Shown here: positions 62,367 to 64,000 of the stretch, piece after piece
Layout of the letters: each line of letters starts with the position of its first letter
Position numbering within the stretch: the first letter of the stretch is position 1
Origin: Rhynochetos jubatus
Taxonomy: Eukaryota; Chordata; Aves; Eurypygiformes; Rhynochetidae
Direction of reading: 5' to 3'
Length of the DNA: 64,000 nucleotides
NCBI GenBank assembly: GCA_027574665.1
Contig: CM050650.1
Location: 51,443,304 to 51,507,303, forward strand
The notes under the pieces: model-generated
The model's database searches: none
What the model was told of the DNA's origin: nothing
The model's input: only the letters and a program-made list of their open reading frames with translations
Program-made: the position numbers and the translations under genes

Positions 62367-64000
62367 GTAAGTCATGCAAACCTCCTCTGTCAATGAATTC
62401 TCTCCCCATCCCTTGGTTATTGTCCTGGAAAATGGAAAACAATCCTTGCTAACCTGGCCCATGTCAGTGTTGTGATCCAATGAAGACCAGTACCATAAAA
62501 GCTAATGTATGTCCCACCATCAGCATTTATATCAGCTAGTGAGAGGTTGGAGACATGGGGCGAATTAAATTTCCAAAATGGCATCAAATCAGACGGCAAG
62601 TTGCAGGTGCTAGATCATGAAGCATGTCATGTTAAATCCACAATTTTTGTCTGTCCTAAAATTTGGATTTGAAGCACAATTCAGGGTTTTCATCCCAAAA
62701 TCCCCATGTTTTCTGTTTCTAAAAAGGAAAAATGTGTGGCCATGTACACACACTAAAGCACCATCTGTGTACAGTAAATGCTTTCTGCCATCGCCAGTAC
62801 TGCTGCCATGAATGTAAGAAATTGAGCAACCACAGTGACAGGCACTTGGAGTTTGTTTAGCTCAGCGTTTGTGCCAAGGGCATGGTCTCAAAGCAGTGTG
62901 TCCCTTCAGGGCCGTTGAATGAAGCAGCTTTCCTTTTCCTTCATGGGATACAACCAGACTGAAACCACAGGCATAACAGTGCCGAACAACTGTCAGGTCA
63001 GGGGGTGACAGGGACAAAACCACAAAATATTATGGAAAAAAGTTGTAGTCAAAAAACCCACAGTGTCCGGACAATGGAAACTGATTTTAACGAGTGACTG
63101 GCGAGTGCAGGGTCTATGGAAGGGACAGCTGGACTTTGCTGGGGGGAGCGCAGGGGTGGGAGTCCCGCAGCTGCTGCCTGTGCCAGGGCATGGGGAGCAG
63201 CAGCGCCCGGCTGAGTGTCTTGCACTAGGCAAGGGTACAGTCAGTGAGGCACTGGAACAGGTTGCCCAGAGAAGCTGTGGATGCCCCATCCCTGGAGTGT
63301 TCAAGGCCAGGCTGGATGAGGCTTTGAGCAACCTGGTCTAGTGGAGGGTGTCCCTGCCCATGGCAGGGGGGTTGGAACTAGATGGTCTTTAAGGTCCCTT
63401 CCAACCCAAACCATTCTGCGATTCTCTGAAGATGCTGCTGCCGAGCATGGCTCAGCCTACGGTTTGACACTCTGCCAGCCTTGGCAGCAGCACCCACCAG
63501 CAGAGACCCCAGCCTTTCCCCCTTGACTATGTTGGTACTCCCAGCTCGGAGCCAAGCCACCTTCAAAGCCCATAGCCCAAAGTCCAACACAATGGAAAAG
63601 GGTTGTTTTTCACCCCATCACCTTGGGATCTAAAGCCCACATGGCACCACAGAGGTGTCCTGGACTGACTCTACGCACAGGGCTGGGATATTCATTCATT
63701 TGCAGCAGGCATCTGTTGCTCCAGGTGTGAAAGCAATTGTAGAGCACACACTGAGACAGGGAGGCAACACAAACTTCTCCCAGCCTGAAAGCCGTCAGAG
63801 GCCTCTGTGCAAAAGTACGGAGGGCCTTGCTGACAAGCAGATTCCAACGACCAAACCATGCAACTGCCCTCTGTTTAGTTTCATTGCAAACAAGAAAGGG
63901 TGTCTTGTATATGTGTTCGGTTAATACACTGAATATGCTAAACTACTTTGTATCATAGATTTCTCCTCTCTGTGATAGCAACCTAACAAAGTCTCAAGTC
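62367..64000 (+). other. SLC22A2-type intron 7, left part
   Basis: The intron runs off the window. I looked for exon 8 (a GRMGITMAYEIV-like stretch and ELYPT) in all plus frames and did not find it. The intron holds the CR1 fragment at 63230-63430. Confidence 0.8.
63230..63430 (+). mobile_element. CR1 LINE 3' end
   Basis: CR1 3' UTR in plus orientation: GAGGCACTGGAACAGGTTGC, CCATCCCTGGAGTGTTCAAG, GGTTGGAACTAGATGGTCTT, and the terminal CCATTCTGCGATTCTCTGA. It is short and 5'-truncated. Same subfamily as the minus-oriented copy at 51296-52330 by shared diagnostic stretches. Confidence 0.93.

Noticed and set aside
62367-64000. Search for SLC22A2 exons 8-11
   Set aside because: No frame carries the helix 10 motif or ELYPT; the exons must lie beyond the window.
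1-64000. Endogenous retroviruses, other LTR elements, Polinton-like elements, CRISPR arrays, tRNA and rRNA genes
   Set aside because: I looked for gag-pol type frames, paired terminal repeats, spaced direct repeats and RNA gene signatures and saw none that I could support.

Overview
The window looks like bird genomic DNA. It carries split vertebrate genes with GT-AG introns and CR1 LINE fragments of avian type, and no Alu, L1 or other mammalian repeats. I cannot name the species. GC-rich islands are few, and most of the window is intron or intergenic DNA.

Layout. Two organic cation transporter genes of the SLC22 family lie head to head. SLC22A3 (OCT3) is on the minus strand, start codon at 31400 and stop at 986. 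All 11 coding exons are present and give a 549-residue reading frame with clean splice sites. An SLC22A2-type gene (OCT2, or an OCT1/OCT2 co-orthologue) starts on the plus strand at 54033. Seven coding exons are visible, up to 62366, and the rest lies beyond the right edge. The 22.6 kb between the two start codons holds a CpG-rich SLC22A3 promoter side, two CR1 fragments and no gene I can support. About 0.8 kb at the left edge lies downstream of SLC22A3.

How the genes relate. They are paralogues with the same intron positions and phases and mostly identical exon lengths (104, 155, 166/169, 118/115, 98/107, 215). Both encode 12-helix major facilitator proteins that carry organic cations across the plasma membrane. 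Both have the large cysteine-rich, glycosylated loop after helix 1, the loop motif D-R-[FY]-G-R, and PESPRWL. The divergent A2/A3 arrangement is the same as in mammals, so this is conserved synteny rather than an accessory region.

Other content. There are four clear CR1 fragments, one probable and one weak, a pure 119-bp (TTTTA)n array, small tandem repeats, and candidate promoter and polyadenylation signals. I recognised no endogenous retrovirus, DNA transposon, tRNA or other RNA gene, and no sign of an undescribed system. The points most worth checking are protein-level oddities in the two transporters, an overlapping upstream ORF at SLC22A2, and the mixed OCT1/OCT2 character of that gene.
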